DNA of 64,000 bases from Dietzia sp032248695 (GTDB taxonomy: Bacteria > Actinomycetota > Actinomycetes > Mycobacteriales > Mycobacteriaceae): positions 372,001 to 436,000 of the forward strand of contig NZ_JAVHXC010000003.1 in the NCBI RefSeq assembly GCF_032248695.1, given 5' to 3'. Under the pieces are notes generated by a model. The model had not been told where the DNA came from. It made no database searches and saw only the letters and a list, made by a program, of their open reading frames with translations. Positions within the stretch are counted from its first letter, which is position 1. Each line of letters begins with the position of its first letter. Shown here piece by piece: positions 26,224 through 34,998 of this stretch. Both the position numbers and the translations under genes were made by a program.

Positions 26224-28353
26224 ATGTCCGTCCGCCGTCTGCTTCCGATCGCCACCCCGGGGATCTCCAACCGCCAGCACGTGACCTGTGTGTACAAGTG
26301 TGGAGACCAGTGCGCCGCCCCGGTGCCCAACACCACCGACAACCCGTACTTCGGTGACGTCGCCACGGAGATCAGCAGACGGGGGGCGCTCAAGGCCGCG
26401 GGCGTCGTGGCGCTGGCCGTGGGCGCCACCCAGGTCCTGCCCGCGACCGCGGCCGCGCAGGGTTCCTCCGCCGCCGGTTCGCTTCCGGCCACGGGCTCGA
26501 CGGGCGGCGCCACCCTCGACACCGGCTTCACCCCGGTCGCCCCCAACAGGGCCGACGCGGTCACCGTGCCCGAGGGGTACTCGAGCGACGTCGTGATCCG
26601 CTGGGGCGACCCCGTCATCCCCGGCGCGCCGGAGTTCGACTTCGAGAACCAGACCGCGCCGGCGCAGGCCATGCAGTACGGCTACAACTGCGACCTCGCC
26701 GTGATGTTCCCGATGGACGACCGCGACGGCCGCTACCTGCTCACCGTCAACCACGAGTACACGACGGAACCCACCATGTTCCGCGGCTACGACTCCGCGA
26801 ACCCCACGCGCGAGCAGGTCGAGATCGCGTGGGCCGCCCACGGCCTCACCGTCGTGGAGCTGGCCAGCCGCCCGGGCGACGGCGGTCTCGACCCCGTCAT
26901 GGGCTCGTACAACCGGCGCATCACCGCCACCACCCCGTTCGAGCTGCGCGGCCCGGCCGTCGGCCCCCTCACCCGGACCACCGCCGACCCCACCGGCACG
27001 CGGGTGCTGGGGACGCTGAACAACTGCGCGGGCGGGCACACCCCGTGGGGCACCGTGCTGTCCGGCGAGGAGAACTTCAACCAGTACTTCGGCACCTCCG
27101 GGACGATCACCGACGTCGACCGCCTCGAGCAGCTGCGCCGCTACGGCATCAGCGCCTCGCCGTCGGGACGCAAGTGGGAGCGGTTCGACGAGCGCTTCGA
27201 CCTGGCCGCCGAGCCCAACGAGGTCAACCGCTTCGGGTACGTCGTCGAGGTCGACCCGTGGGATCCCCACTCGACCCCGGTCAAGCACTCGGCGATGGGC
27301 CGGTTCAAGCACGAGGGCGCCAGCATCCACGTCACCCCCGGCGGGACCGTGGTGGCCTACTCCGGCGACGACGAGCGCTTCGACTACCTCTACAAGTTCG
27401 TCTCCAGCCGCCGCATCGTCCCCGGCAACACGCGGTCCGCGCGGGCCCAGAACATGCGGATCCTCGACGAGGGCACCCTCTACGTCGCCACGTTCTCCGG
27501 CAACTCGCCCGCCTCGGAGATCGACGGCTCGGGCGCCCTGCCGTCCGACGGCGCGTTCGACGGCACCGGCACCTGGATCCCCCTCATGACCGTGAACGCC
27601 GACGGCAGGGCCGTCTCCCACGTCGACGGGATGACCCCCGAGCAGGTCGCCGTGCACACCCGGATGGCCGGGGACGCGGTCGGCGCCACCAAGATGGACC
27701 GGCCCGAGGACGTCGAGCCCAGCCCGACCACCGGGAAGGTCTACATGGCGCTGACCAACAACTCGCGCCGCGGCACCGCGGGCCAGCCCACCGCCGACGA
27801 GGCCAACCCGCGGCACAACAACAAGCACGGCCAGGTCGTGGAGATCACCGACGACCACGCCGGCACCACCTTCGGCTGGAACCTGCTGCTCGTCTGCGGT
27901 GATCCCGCCGAAGCCGACTCGTACTTCGGCGGCTTCGACAAGTCCAAGGTCAGCCCCATCTCCTGCCCGGACAATGTCGCGTTCGACCCGGCCGGCGGGC
28001 TGTGGGTGTCCACCGACGGCAACGCGCTCGGCTTCAACGACGGCCTGTACTCGGTGGCCACCGAGGGCCCGAACCGCGGCGAGACCAAGCTGTTCCTCAC
28101 CGTGCCGATCGGGGCCGAGACCTGCGGCCCGCTGGTCTTCGCGGACCGCGCGATCGTCAACGTCCAGCACCCGGGCGAGACGGACGACGCGACGATCGAG
28201 AACCCGGCCTCCCACTGGCCCGACGGCGGCGACTCGCAGCCGCGGCCGTCGACGGTGGTGGCCTGGCGCGACGGCTTCACGGGCGGCTCCGGCTCGCTCG
28301 GCGCCGGGCCCCTCGGCTCGGGCTCGCTGCAGGCGGGCTCGCTCGGCCGCTGA
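26224..28353 (+). CDS. PhoX-family (DUF839) phosphatase, Tat-exported
   Basis: 709 residues from ATG 26224. PhoX enzymes are Ca/Fe-dependent alkaline phosphatases; characteristic segments are NCAGGHTPWGTVLSGEENFNQ, GRFKHEGASIHV, MDRPEDVEPSPTTGKVYMALTNN and PDNVAFDPAGGLWVSTDG. The twin-arginine motif SRRGALKAAG starts only at residue 51. It is preceded by an N-terminal extension with CVYKCGDQC (Cys22, 26, 30) and NTTDNPYFGD, an arrangement found in other actinobacterial PhoX proteins. The C-terminus is a Gly/Ser/Leu repeat (GSGSLGAGPLGSG). Probably acts outside the membrane to release phosphate. Confidence 0.9.
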   Translation: MSVRRLLPIATPGISNRQHVTCVYKCGDQCAAPVPNTTDNPYFGDVATEISRRGALKAAGVVALAVGATQVLPATAAAQGSSAAGSLPATGSTGGATLDTGFTPVAPNRADAVTVPEGYSSDVVIRWGDPVIPGAPEFDFENQTAPAQAMQYGYNCDLAVMFPMDDRDGRYLLTVNHEYTTEPTMFRGYDSANPTREQVEIAWAAHGLTVVELASRPGDGGLDPVMGSYNRRITATTPFELRGPAVGPLTRTTADPTGTRVLGTLNNCAGGHTPWGTVLSGEENFNQYFGTSGTITDVDRLEQLRRYGISASPSGRKWERFDERFDLAAEPNEVNRFGYVVEVDPWDPHSTPVKHSAMGRFKHEGASIHVTPGGTVVAYSGDDERFDYLYKFVSSRRIVPGNTRSARAQNMRILDEGTLYVATFSGNSPASEIDGSGALPSDGAFDGTGTWIPLMTVNADGRAVSHVDGMTPEQVAVHTRMAGDAVGATKMDRPEDVEPSPTTGKVYMALTNNSRRGTAGQPTADEANPRHNNKHGQVVEITDDHAGTTFGWNLLLVCGDPAEADSYFGGFDKSKVSPISCPDNVAFDPAGGLWVSTDGNALGFNDGLYSVATEGPNRGETKLFLTVPIGAETCGPLVFADRAIVNVQHPGETDDATIENPASHWPDGGDSQPRPSTVVAWRDGFTGGSGSLGAGPLGSGSLQAGSLGR

Positions 28354-28375
28354 CCCGCGCGGCGGGTGCGGCCAC

Positions 28376-29224
28376 CTACCGCGCGGCGGGCGCGGCCCCG
28401 GCGGCCGGGACCGCGCCCGCATACGCCAGGCCACGCTCGGCGCAGGCCGCGATCGAGGCGGCCACGCCCTCCGGGTCATCGGACATCGGCACGTGCCCGT
28501 CGGCGGTGATCTCGACCCGCGCCTGCGGGAACAGCCGGGTGGCGAGCGCGACCTGCCCGACGGGCAGGACCATGTCGAACCGGCCCCACCGGATGGTGAT
28601 GGGCAGGTCCTCGTCGACGGGGGCGGAGAACAGGAAGGTGCGCCGGTCGGCCCGGTCGAGGACGGTGTTGGACACGATCGCCTCGCTGTCGATCGCGGCG
28701 GCCTCGGCGGGGTAGCGCCACGGGCGGGCGCAGAACACCGCCATCAACGCGGCGCGCGTGGCGGCCCGTTCGGTGAGCGCGGGGATGTGCCGCCCGAGCC
28801 TGCCGGCCGCCCGCCGCAGGCTGCGGAAGACCGTGATCGTGTAGCGCCACTCGGCCTGGGAGCGGAAGAACCCGGCGGGGGAGAGCGCGGTGACGCTGCT
28901 GGCCAGGCCGCGCGCCCCCAGTTCGAGGGCCAGGAAGCCGCCGAGGGAGTTGCCGGCGATGTGCGGGCGCTCGCCGGCCGGGACGACCTGCTCGATCAGG
29001 TCGACGAGTTCGCCGACGAAGTGGTCGAGGACGTCCCCGACGTCGGGTAGGTCGGCGGAGCGCCCGTGTCCGGGCAGGTCCACGACGACCAGACGGAACC
29101 GGTCGGCGAGCAGCGGGACGACGGGGTCCCAGGCGTGCGCGCGGTGACAGACGCCGTGGATGAGGATGATCGTCGGTCCGCTCCCGGTGATCTGGTGATA
29201 CAAACCCATGGCGTCAGTGTCCAT
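28376..29224 (-). CDS. Alpha/beta-fold hydrolase
   Basis: 282 residues from ATG 29224 (an ATG at 29209 is an alternative). Oxyanion loop LIHGVCHRAHAWDPV, nucleophile Ser93 in AGNSLGGFLA, acid in the WGRFDMVLP region and His in ADGHVPMSDD. The cap domain is helical. Substrate unknown; esterase or lactonase activity is typical. Its C-terminal tail is Ala/Gly-rich. It is divergent from the MarR gene at 29341 and converges on the PhoX-like gene. Confidence 0.88.
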   Translation of the reverse strand: MDTDAMGLYHQITGSGPTIILIHGVCHRAHAWDPVVPLLADRFRLVVVDLPGHGRSADLPDVGDVLDHFVGELVDLIEQVVPAGERPHIAGNSLGGFLALELGARGLASSVTALSPAGFFRSQAEWRYTITVFRSLRRAAGRLGRHIPALTERAATRAALMAVFCARPWRYPAEAAAIDSEAIVSNTVLDRADRRTFLFSAPVDEDLPITIRWGRFDMVLPVGQVALATRLFPQARVEITADGHVPMSDDPEGVAASIAACAERGLAYAGAVPAAGAAPAAR

Positions 29225-29340
29225 CACCGCGCCGCGCCCCACCAGTGCCTCCACGTGACTCCCCACGGCGGGAGAAATCGGGCTTACATTCGGGGCCGCG
29301 AGGCTCCCGGGGGGGAGCCGGTGTCGAGGGGGCTGGTGTG

Positions 29341-29820
29341 ATGGCGACGACGACGACGAGGGAACCGGACACCGGAGCCGGGGGGCCCGCTCTGGGTCTG
29401 GCCGAACAGTTCCGGCCGATCCTCCTGCGGTTGGACCTGCTGGTCCGTCGGCAGGCCACCCAGTACGCGCTGAGCAGGGCACAGACGTCGATCCTGCACA
29501 CCCTGGCCTGTCACGGGCGGTTGCGGATGACGGACCTGGCCCGCCTGGAGAACGTCCGGGTGCCCACCACCAGCAACTCGGTGAGCGTGATCGAGGCGAT
29601 GGGGTACGTCGAGCGGGAGCCCGACGAGTCCGACCGGCGGGGTGTCTGTGTGCGCCTGACCGACCTGGGCCGGGCGCGCATCGAGCAGGTGCTGGCCGAC
29701 CGCGACCGGGACTTCGCCCGGCACCTGGACCGGTTGAGCAGCGAGCAGCGCCACCTGCTCACGGCGGCGGTCCCCGCGTTCACCGCGCTGCTGGACTCCT
29801 TCGACACCGACCCCGAGTGA
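29341..29820 (+). CDS. MarR family regulator
   Basis: 159 residues from ATG 29341. The winged helix covers about 45-115, with LRMTDLARLENVRVPTTSNSVSVIEAMGYVEREP and the wing DESDRRGVCVRLTDLG. Dimerisation helices are at both ends. It is divergent from the alpha/beta hydrolase, which it probably controls. Confidence 0.9.
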   Translation: MATTTTREPDTGAGGPALGLAEQFRPILLRLDLLVRRQATQYALSRAQTSILHTLACHGRLRMTDLARLENVRVPTTSNSVSVIEAMGYVEREPDESDRRGVCVRLTDLGRARIEQVLADRDRDFARHLDRLSSEQRHLLTAAVPAFTALLDSFDTDPE

Positions 29821-29866
29821 CCCGCCCGCCAGGACGCCCGGGCGCGCGCGGCTAGCCTCGGCGGGC

Positions 29867-30559
29867 ATGAGCACTGTCGTCATCACCGGCGCCTCCCGCG
29901 GGATCGGGGCGGCCACCGCCCTGACCCTCGCCCCCCGGCACGAGCTGGTCCTCGTCGGCCGCGACCCCGACGCGCTGCGGGCGGTGGCCGCCGAATGCCG
30001 TGCCGCCCGGATCGTCGAGGCCGACCTCACCACCGCCGACGGCGTCGCCCGTGTCGCCGAGGCCTCCGCTGCTGCCCACGACACCAGCCCGCTCGCGGGC
30101 CTGGTCCACTGCGCCGGGGTCGCCGATCTCGGCCGGATCGAGCACACCGACGCCGGGCAGTGGCGCCGCGCGTTCGAGGTCAACGTGCTGGCCGTGGTCG
30201 AGCTGACCCGGGCACTGCTCCCGGCGCTGCGCGCGGCCCGGGGCCACGTCGTCGTCGTCAACTCCGGCGCGGGGACCACCGCCAAACCCGGCTGGGGCTC
30301 CTACAGCGCCTCCAAGTTCGCGCTCCGCGCCGTCACCGACACGCTCCGCGGCGAGGAACCCGACCTGCGCGTCACCTCGATCCACCCCGGCCGCGTCGAC
30401 ACGGACATGCAGCGCGCGATCGTCGCCCACGAGGGCCACGCCTACGACCCGGACGCCTACCTCAGCCCCCACTCGGTGGCCACGGCGGTCCGTCACGCCC
30501 TCGAGTCCACCCCGGACGCCCACCCCACGGAGGTCGTCCTGCGACCCCGGCCGCGCTGA
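29867..30559 (+). CDS. Short-chain dehydrogenase/reductase
   Basis: 230 residues. Cofactor loop TGASRGIG at 7-14, NADP preference suggested by GRDPDALR, catalytic Ser in VNSGAG, Tyr146 and Lys150 (SYSASKFA). It reduces or oxidises a small carbonyl/alcohol. TAGCCT lies 8 nt before ATG 29867 with no Shine-Dalgarno, which suggests a leaderless transcript. Function beyond the SDR class cannot be read. Confidence 0.9.
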   Translation: MSTVVITGASRGIGAATALTLAPRHELVLVGRDPDALRAVAAECRAARIVEADLTTADGVARVAEASAAAHDTSPLAGLVHCAGVADLGRIEHTDAGQWRRAFEVNVLAVVELTRALLPALRAARGHVVVVNSGAGTTAKPGWGSYSASKFALRAVTDTLRGEEPDLRVTSIHPGRVDTDMQRAIVAHEGHAYDPDAYLSPHSVATAVRHALESTPDAHPTEVVLRPRPR

Positions 30560-30619
30560 CGACCGCGTCCGGCGAACCCCCTCCGACCCGGGCACGCGTG
30601 TCGTAACGTCTCCACCACC

Positions 30620-31708
30620 ATGACCAGCCCCGATTCCCCTCTGCGGATCACCGTGATCGGCGCGGGCGTGGTCGGCTGCTATCTCGGCGGCCGGCTCGCC
30701 CGCCACGCCGACGTGACCCTCGTCGGCCGACCCCGCGTGCTCGACCCGATCCGTGACCTCGGCCTCACGGTCGAGGCGGGCGGCGACGAGGGCGGCCGGC
30801 TCCACGTGCCCGCCGACGCGCTCACGCTGGCCACCACCCCGGAGTCGGTGCGTCGCGCCGACGTCGTCCTGGTGTGCACCAAGGCCGGGCAGACCGCCGC
30901 CGCCACCGCCGAGTTCGCGCCGCTCCTGCGCCCCACGACGCTCGTGGTGGGACTGCAGAACGGGCTGCACTCCGCGGACCTCATCCGGGAGGGCGTGGAC
31001 TCGGCGCCGGTGATCGCCGGCGTCGTGCCGTTCAACGTCGCCCGCACCGGGCCCGCCACCTACCGCCGCACGTCCACCGGTGAGATCCGGATCGCCGAGC
31101 ACCCGATGATCGCCCCGCTGCTGCGTACCGCCGCCGAGGCCGGGCTGCCGCTGCGGCCCACGGACGACATCCAGGCCGTGCTGCACGGCAAGATCCTCAT
31201 GAACCTCAACAACGCCGTCCAGGCTCTGTCCGGACTGCCGCTGCGCACCGAGCTTCTCGACCGTGACCTGCGACGGTGCCTCGCCCTGTGCCAGGCGGAG
31301 GCGAACCGGGTGTTCACCGCCGCGGGCGTGGTGCCGCGGGTGCCGCTCGCCGTCCCGGCCGGGGCCCTGCCCGTGGTCATGCGCCTGCCGACCCCGCTGT
31401 TCCGCCGGCTCGGCCGGGCCGTGATGCGGGTCGACGCCGACGGCACCTCGTCGATGAACGACGACCTGCTGCGAGGCCGGCCCACCGAGATCGACGTCCT
31501 GCAGGGCAAGGTCGTGAGGCTGGCCCGGCAACTGGGACTGAGCGCGCCGGCCTGCGAGCGGATCGTCGAGCTGGTGCGGGAGGCCGAGGCCGACGGCGAG
31601 AACCGGCGCCGCTGGACCGGGCCGGACCTGCTGGCCGAACTACAGCGCGCGCGACGCCGGGCGCGGCGGCTCGCCCGCACCGAACAGGTGAGCCGTCAGT
31701 CGTCGTGA
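30620..31708 (+). CDS. Ketopantoate reductase (PanE/ApbA) family protein
   Basis: 362 residues, longer than the usual 290-310. The Rossmann motif GAGVVG is at 14-19, followed by TKAGQTAAA and VVGLQNGLHS; the catalytic Lys is in LHGKILMNLNNA (about 191) and the C-terminal signature SSMNDDLLRGRPTEIDVL is complete. It could reduce 2-dehydropantoate with NADPH for CoA synthesis, but actinobacteria have several such paralogues, so the true substrate is uncertain. The extra C-terminal 40 residues are Arg-rich. Confidence 0.87.
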   Translation: MTSPDSPLRITVIGAGVVGCYLGGRLARHADVTLVGRPRVLDPIRDLGLTVEAGGDEGGRLHVPADALTLATTPESVRRADVVLVCTKAGQTAAATAEFAPLLRPTTLVVGLQNGLHSADLIREGVDSAPVIAGVVPFNVARTGPATYRRTSTGEIRIAEHPMIAPLLRTAAEAGLPLRPTDDIQAVLHGKILMNLNNAVQALSGLPLRTELLDRDLRRCLALCQAEANRVFTAAGVVPRVPLAVPAGALPVVMRLPTPLFRRLGRAVMRVDADGTSSMNDDLLRGRPTEIDVLQGKVVRLARQLGLSAPACERIVELVREAEADGENRRRWTGPDLLAELQRARRRARRLARTEQVSRQSS

Positions 31709-31726
31709 GGCCCGCCGGCCGACCGG

Positions 31727-32008
31727 TCAGTCCTCGTAGCCGATGGAGAACGCGGCCTCGAGGTCGTGCTTGGACTGGGTGCGGAACGCGATGTGCGTCT
31801 CGGTGTCCAACACGCCGGGCACCTTGTTGAGCCGGTCGGAGACGATGTCGGCGATCTCCTCGTTGCGCCGCGCGCGGACCAGCACGATGAGATCGATGGT
31901 GCCCGTGACGGAGTACACCTCGGACACGCCGTCGATCTCGGCGATGGCCCCGGCGACCTCGGGGATCCGCGCCGTCTCGGCGTGGACGAAGACGATTGCG
32001 GTGATCAT
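31727..32008 (-). CDS. Stand-alone Lrp/AsnC ligand-binding (RAM) domain protein
   Basis: 93 residues from ATG 32008. It corresponds to the C-terminal sensor domain of Lrp/AsnC regulators (MITAIVFVHAE, YSVTGTIDLIVLVRA, VPGVLDTETHIAF) and has no DNA-binding domain. Such proteins form oligomeric amino-acid sensors and may modulate full-length Lrp proteins. The minus-strand TAGCGT hexamer lies 7 nt before the start, suggesting a leaderless mRNA. Confidence 0.88.
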   Translation of the reverse strand: MITAIVFVHAETARIPEVAGAIAEIDGVSEVYSVTGTIDLIVLVRARRNEEIADIVSDRLNKVPGVLDTETHIAFRTQSKHDLEAAFSIGYED

Positions 32009-32015
32009 GCGATCC

Positions 32016-32040
32016 ACGCTAGCGCAGGCGCGGGTAGCGT
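32016..32040. promoter_or_regulatory. Divergent leaderless promoters
   Basis: TAGCGT occurs on both strands in the 39-bp gap: minus strand at 32021-32016 and plus strand at 32035-32040. Each lies exactly 7 nt before the ATG it serves (32008 and 32048). This spacing is that of an actinobacterial -10 element with transcription starting at the start codon. Confidence 0.5.
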
Positions 32041-32047
32041 CGACGCC

Positions 32048-32737
32048 ATGATCCACGGCGACCTCTTCCAGAACGCCCGGGAGGCGGAGACCAGCCGCCC
32101 GTTCGCGCTCCAGAACTCCAAACTGCTCAAGGTCACCCTCGCGGACCAGCCGATTCTGGCGCGGACCGGGTCGATGGTCGCCTACCAGGGGCAGATCGGG
32201 TTCGAGAACGTCGGCAGCGGCGGGCTCGGCAAGATGTTCAAGGCCGCCGCGACGGGCGAGGGCGTGCCGCTCATGCGCTGCGCCGGTCGCGGGGAGCTGT
32301 TCCTGGCCGATCAGGCGTCCGAGGTGCAGGTCCTGTACCTGGAGGACGACATGATCTCGGTGAACGGCGCGAGTGTCCTGGCGTTCTCCGAGGGCATCGC
32401 GTGGGACATCCACCGCATCGCCGCGAAGGGTGCGGTCATGACCGGTGGCCTGTTCAACGTCTCCCTGCGCGGGACGGGCTTCGTCGCGGTGACGACCAAG
32501 GGGCAGCCGGTGGCGCTCGACGTGGCGCAGGCCCCGACCTTCGCGGATCCGCAGGCCGTGGTGCTGTGGACGGCCGGCGTGTCGATGGACGTCCGCGTGG
32601 ACACCGGCGGCCTTCGGTCGCTGATCCGCGGAGGGTCCGGCGAGACGTTCCAGTTGGCGTTCGGCGGGCAGGGCCTGGTGGTGGTCCAGCCGTCGGAGAA
32701 CGTGCCGCAGGGCGCGGGGGGCCAGGGCGGGTCGTAG
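32048..32737 (+). CDS. AIM24 family protein
   Basis: 229 residues. The double-stranded beta-helix AIM24 family is recognised from FALQNSKLLKVTL, ILARTGSMVAYQGQIGFEN, the Gly-rich GSGGLGKMFKA segment, LRGTGFVAVTTKG and a late SGETFQLAFGGQGLVVVQPSE. Its biochemical role in bacteria is not established; the name comes from a yeast mitochondrial protein. Divergent from the Lrp-sensor gene. Confidence 0.85.
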   Translation: MIHGDLFQNAREAETSRPFALQNSKLLKVTLADQPILARTGSMVAYQGQIGFENVGSGGLGKMFKAAATGEGVPLMRCAGRGELFLADQASEVQVLYLEDDMISVNGASVLAFSEGIAWDIHRIAAKGAVMTGGLFNVSLRGTGFVAVTTKGQPVALDVAQAPTFADPQAVVLWTAGVSMDVRVDTGGLRSLIRGGSGETFQLAFGGQGLVVVQPSENVPQGAGGQGGS

Positions 32738-32783
32738 GCCCACCCCGGCCGGGCGCGGCGGCGACGCCCCGGCCGGGCGCGGC

Positions 32784-33167
32784 TCAGCTCATGTTCTCCG
32801 GGGTCCAGTAGGCGCGCATCGAGGCCACCTTGCCGTCGGCGTCGTGGCTCATGAGGTCCCACACGTTGATGGTGGCCTTGGTACCGCCGTCGAAGTGGGT
32901 GGTGATCTCGAAGTTGAACAGCAGGTCGTTGCCGCACACGCGCGTCTCGAGGACCTTCGCGTCGATCTCCAGCGCGGTGACGGTGGAGTAGAAGGCGCGG
33001 ATGGCCTCGGCGCCCTCGTGGACGGTGCCGCCGCCGACGGGGTCCTCGACGGTGGCGTTCTCGGCGTAGAGGGCCATGACGGCCTCGAGGTCGCCGGCGA
33101 CGAGGGCGTCGACGTAGGACTGCGCGGTGGCGCGGATCTGCTCGGGTGCGGTGGGTGCGGCGCTCAC
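32784..33167 (-). CDS. Steroid delta-isomerase-like protein (KSI, NTF2 fold)
   Basis: 127 residues from GTG 33167. The sequence aligns along its whole length with Comamonas testosteroni 3-oxosteroid delta-isomerase as I remember it: YVDALVAGDLEAVMALYAENATVEDPVGGG, EAIRAFYSTVTAL and DADGKVASMRAYW. The catalytic residues correspond: Tyr18 (Tyr14), Asp42 (Asp38) and Asp104 (Asp99). It would shift the 3-oxo-delta-5 double bond to delta-4 in sterols. A KstR-like box lies 46 bp upstream. This is the most specific evidence of steroid chemistry beside the P450. Confidence 0.85.
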   Translation of the reverse strand: MSAAPTAPEQIRATAQSYVDALVAGDLEAVMALYAENATVEDPVGGGTVHEGAEAIRAFYSTVTALEIDAKVLETRVCGNDLLFNFEITTHFDGGTKATINVWDLMSHDADGKVASMRAYWTPENMS

Positions 33168-33212
33168 GGTGTGGTGGCCCTTTCGGTGACGACGACGAGG
33201 TGACCCCGAGCC

Positions 33213-33226
33213 TAGAACGTGTTCTC
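33213..33226. promoter_or_regulatory. KstR-like box upstream of the KSI gene
   Basis: TAGAACGTGTTCTC matches the KstR consensus TnnAACnnGTTnnA except for the last base. It sits 46 bp upstream of the delta-isomerase start and 125 bp from the divergent MFS gene. Confidence 0.55.
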
Positions 33227-33350
33227 GCGCCGTGGGTGCGCACCGGGTCATTTCCGCTGGAACCGCGCGCCGGTTGCGCCCCTCCGGACTCGGCCCTACC
33301 CTCCTGTCACCACTGTCACAGGGCCGGCGGGCCCGGGAGCGGGGTCGGCG

Positions 33351-34784
33351 ATGTCCACACAGCAGACGCCTCGGCAACCGTCCGAGGAGGAGTCCTTCCA
33401 CACCGGCCGGGTGGTGATCATCTCCCTGGTCGCCGCGTTGGGCGGCTTCCTGTTCGGCTTCGACACCGCCGTCATCAACGGCGCGGTGGACGCGGTGCAG
33501 GAGACCTTCGGCATCGGCGCCGGCCTCATCGGGTTCACGGTGTCCTCGGCACTGCTCGGGTGCATCCTCGGGGCCTACCTGGCGGGGCGGCTGGCCGACC
33601 GCTGGGGCCGCACACGCGTCATGGTGCTGGCGGCGGTGTTGTTCCTCGCGAGCGCACTGGGATCGGGGCTCGCGTTCGGCCCGTGGGACCTCATCGCCTG
33701 GCGCGTCCTCGGCGGACTCGGGGTGGGCGCCGCGTCGGTCATCGCCCCGGCGTACATCGCGGAGGTGGCGCCGCCGGCCGTCCGCGGCCGCCTCGGGTCG
33801 CTGCAGCAACTGGCGATCGTGTCGGGCATCTTCGTGGCACTGCTCTCGGACGCGTGGCTGGCGGGAGTGGCCGGGGGCGCGATCGAGGAGTTGTGGTTCG
33901 GGGCGGCGGCCTGGCGGTGGATGTTCTGGGCGGAGGTCATCCCCGCGGTGGCCTACGGCGTGCTCGCGCTGATGATCCCGGAGTCGCCGCGCTACCTGGT
34001 GGGCCGGGGGATGGTCGACGAGGCCAAGCGGGTGCTGCGCTCCATCCAGGAGGGCGGCATCGATTCCCGCATCCGCGAGATCCGGGCGACGGTGCGCGAG
34101 GACCGCCGGCAGTCGTGGCGGGATCTGGTCCGGCCGGGCGGGTGGAACCTGCTGCCCATCGTGTGGATCGGCATCATCCTGTCGGTGTTCCAGCAGGCCG
34201 TGGGCATCAACGTGATCTTCTACTACTCCACCACGCTGTGGCAGTCGGTGGGTTTCGCCGAGGAGGACGCGTTCACGCAGTCGGTCATCACGTCGGTGAC
34301 GAACATCGTGGTGACGATCGTGGCGATCGCGCTCATCGACAAGATCGGTCGTCGCAGGTTGCTCATGATCGGGTCCGTCGGCATGACGGTCTGCCTGGCG
34401 GTGATGGCGGCGATGTTCAGTCAGGCGACGATGGTGGCCGGCCCCGACGGCGAACTCGCCCCGCAGCTCGGCGACACCTCCGGGCTCGTCGCGCTGATCG
34501 CGGCCAACGGATTCGTGGTGTTCTTCGGCATGTCGTGGGGCCCGGCGGTGTGGGTGCTGCTGGGCGAGATGTTCAACAACCGGATCCGCTCCACCGCGCT
34601 GGGGCTGGCGGCGGCCGCGCAGTGGCTGGCGAACTTCGCCGTGTCGACCGCGTTCCCGCCGATGGCCGAGTTCAGCCTGCCGTTCACGTACGGCTTCTAC
34701 GCGGTCGCGGCGCTGCTCTCCCTGCTCTTCGTGGCGCGGTTCATCCCCGAGACCACCGGCCGTTCGCTGGAGGACATGGAGTAG
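33351..34784 (+). CDS. MFS sugar porter
   Basis: 477 residues from ATG 33351. Twelve transmembrane segments with the sugar-porter signatures: GFLFGFDTAVINGA (helix 1), RLADRWGRTR (loop 2-3), AYIAEVAPPAVRGRLGS (PESPR-type loop), PESPRYLVGRG, FQQAVGINVIFYYS (helix 7), DKIGRRRLL (loop 8-9) and PETTGRSLEDME at the C-terminus. Proton-coupled uptake of a hexose, pentose or polyol is expected; the sugar is not determinable. It ends in a repeat-rich convergent gap. Confidence 0.92.
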   Translation: MSTQQTPRQPSEEESFHTGRVVIISLVAALGGFLFGFDTAVINGAVDAVQETFGIGAGLIGFTVSSALLGCILGAYLAGRLADRWGRTRVMVLAAVLFLASALGSGLAFGPWDLIAWRVLGGLGVGAASVIAPAYIAEVAPPAVRGRLGSLQQLAIVSGIFVALLSDAWLAGVAGGAIEELWFGAAAWRWMFWAEVIPAVAYGVLALMIPESPRYLVGRGMVDEAKRVLRSIQEGGIDSRIREIRATVREDRRQSWRDLVRPGGWNLLPIVWIGIILSVFQQAVGINVIFYYSTTLWQSVGFAEEDAFTQSVITSVTNIVVTIVAIALIDKIGRRRLLMIGSVGMTVCLAVMAAMFSQATMVAGPDGELAPQLGDTSGLVALIAANGFVVFFGMSWGPAVWVLLGEMFNNRIRSTALGLAAAAQWLANFAVSTAFPPMAEFSLPFTYGFYAVAALLSLLFVARFIPETTGRSLEDME

Positions 34785-34806
34785 CCGGCGCTCCCCCGCC
34801 GCCGGC

Positions 34807-34962
34807 CGGCCCGGCCCGGGCGCCCTCGCCGTGGCCCGCCTCCGCCAGCCGTCGCTTCGGCCCGGCCCGGGCACCCTCACCGCGGCTCGTCTGCGCCAGC
34901 CGTCGCTTCGGCCCGCGTTCGCCCAGGACGCCTCCCGGCGGAACGTACACAAGCGACGGCTG
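34807..34962. repeat. 51-bp direct repeat pair with inverted 12-mer
   Basis: Two near-identical 51-bp units follow the MFS gene; each ends in CAGCCGTCGCTTCG (CAGCCGTCGCTT at 34846-34857 and 34897-34908). The inverted AAGCGACGGCTG is at 34951-34962, so either copy can form a 12-bp stem. It lies between convergent genes and may act as a two-way terminator. Confidence 0.75.
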
Positions 34963-34998
34963 ACGCGGGAAACCCTCTCGGGAGGCGGCGGGCCCGGG

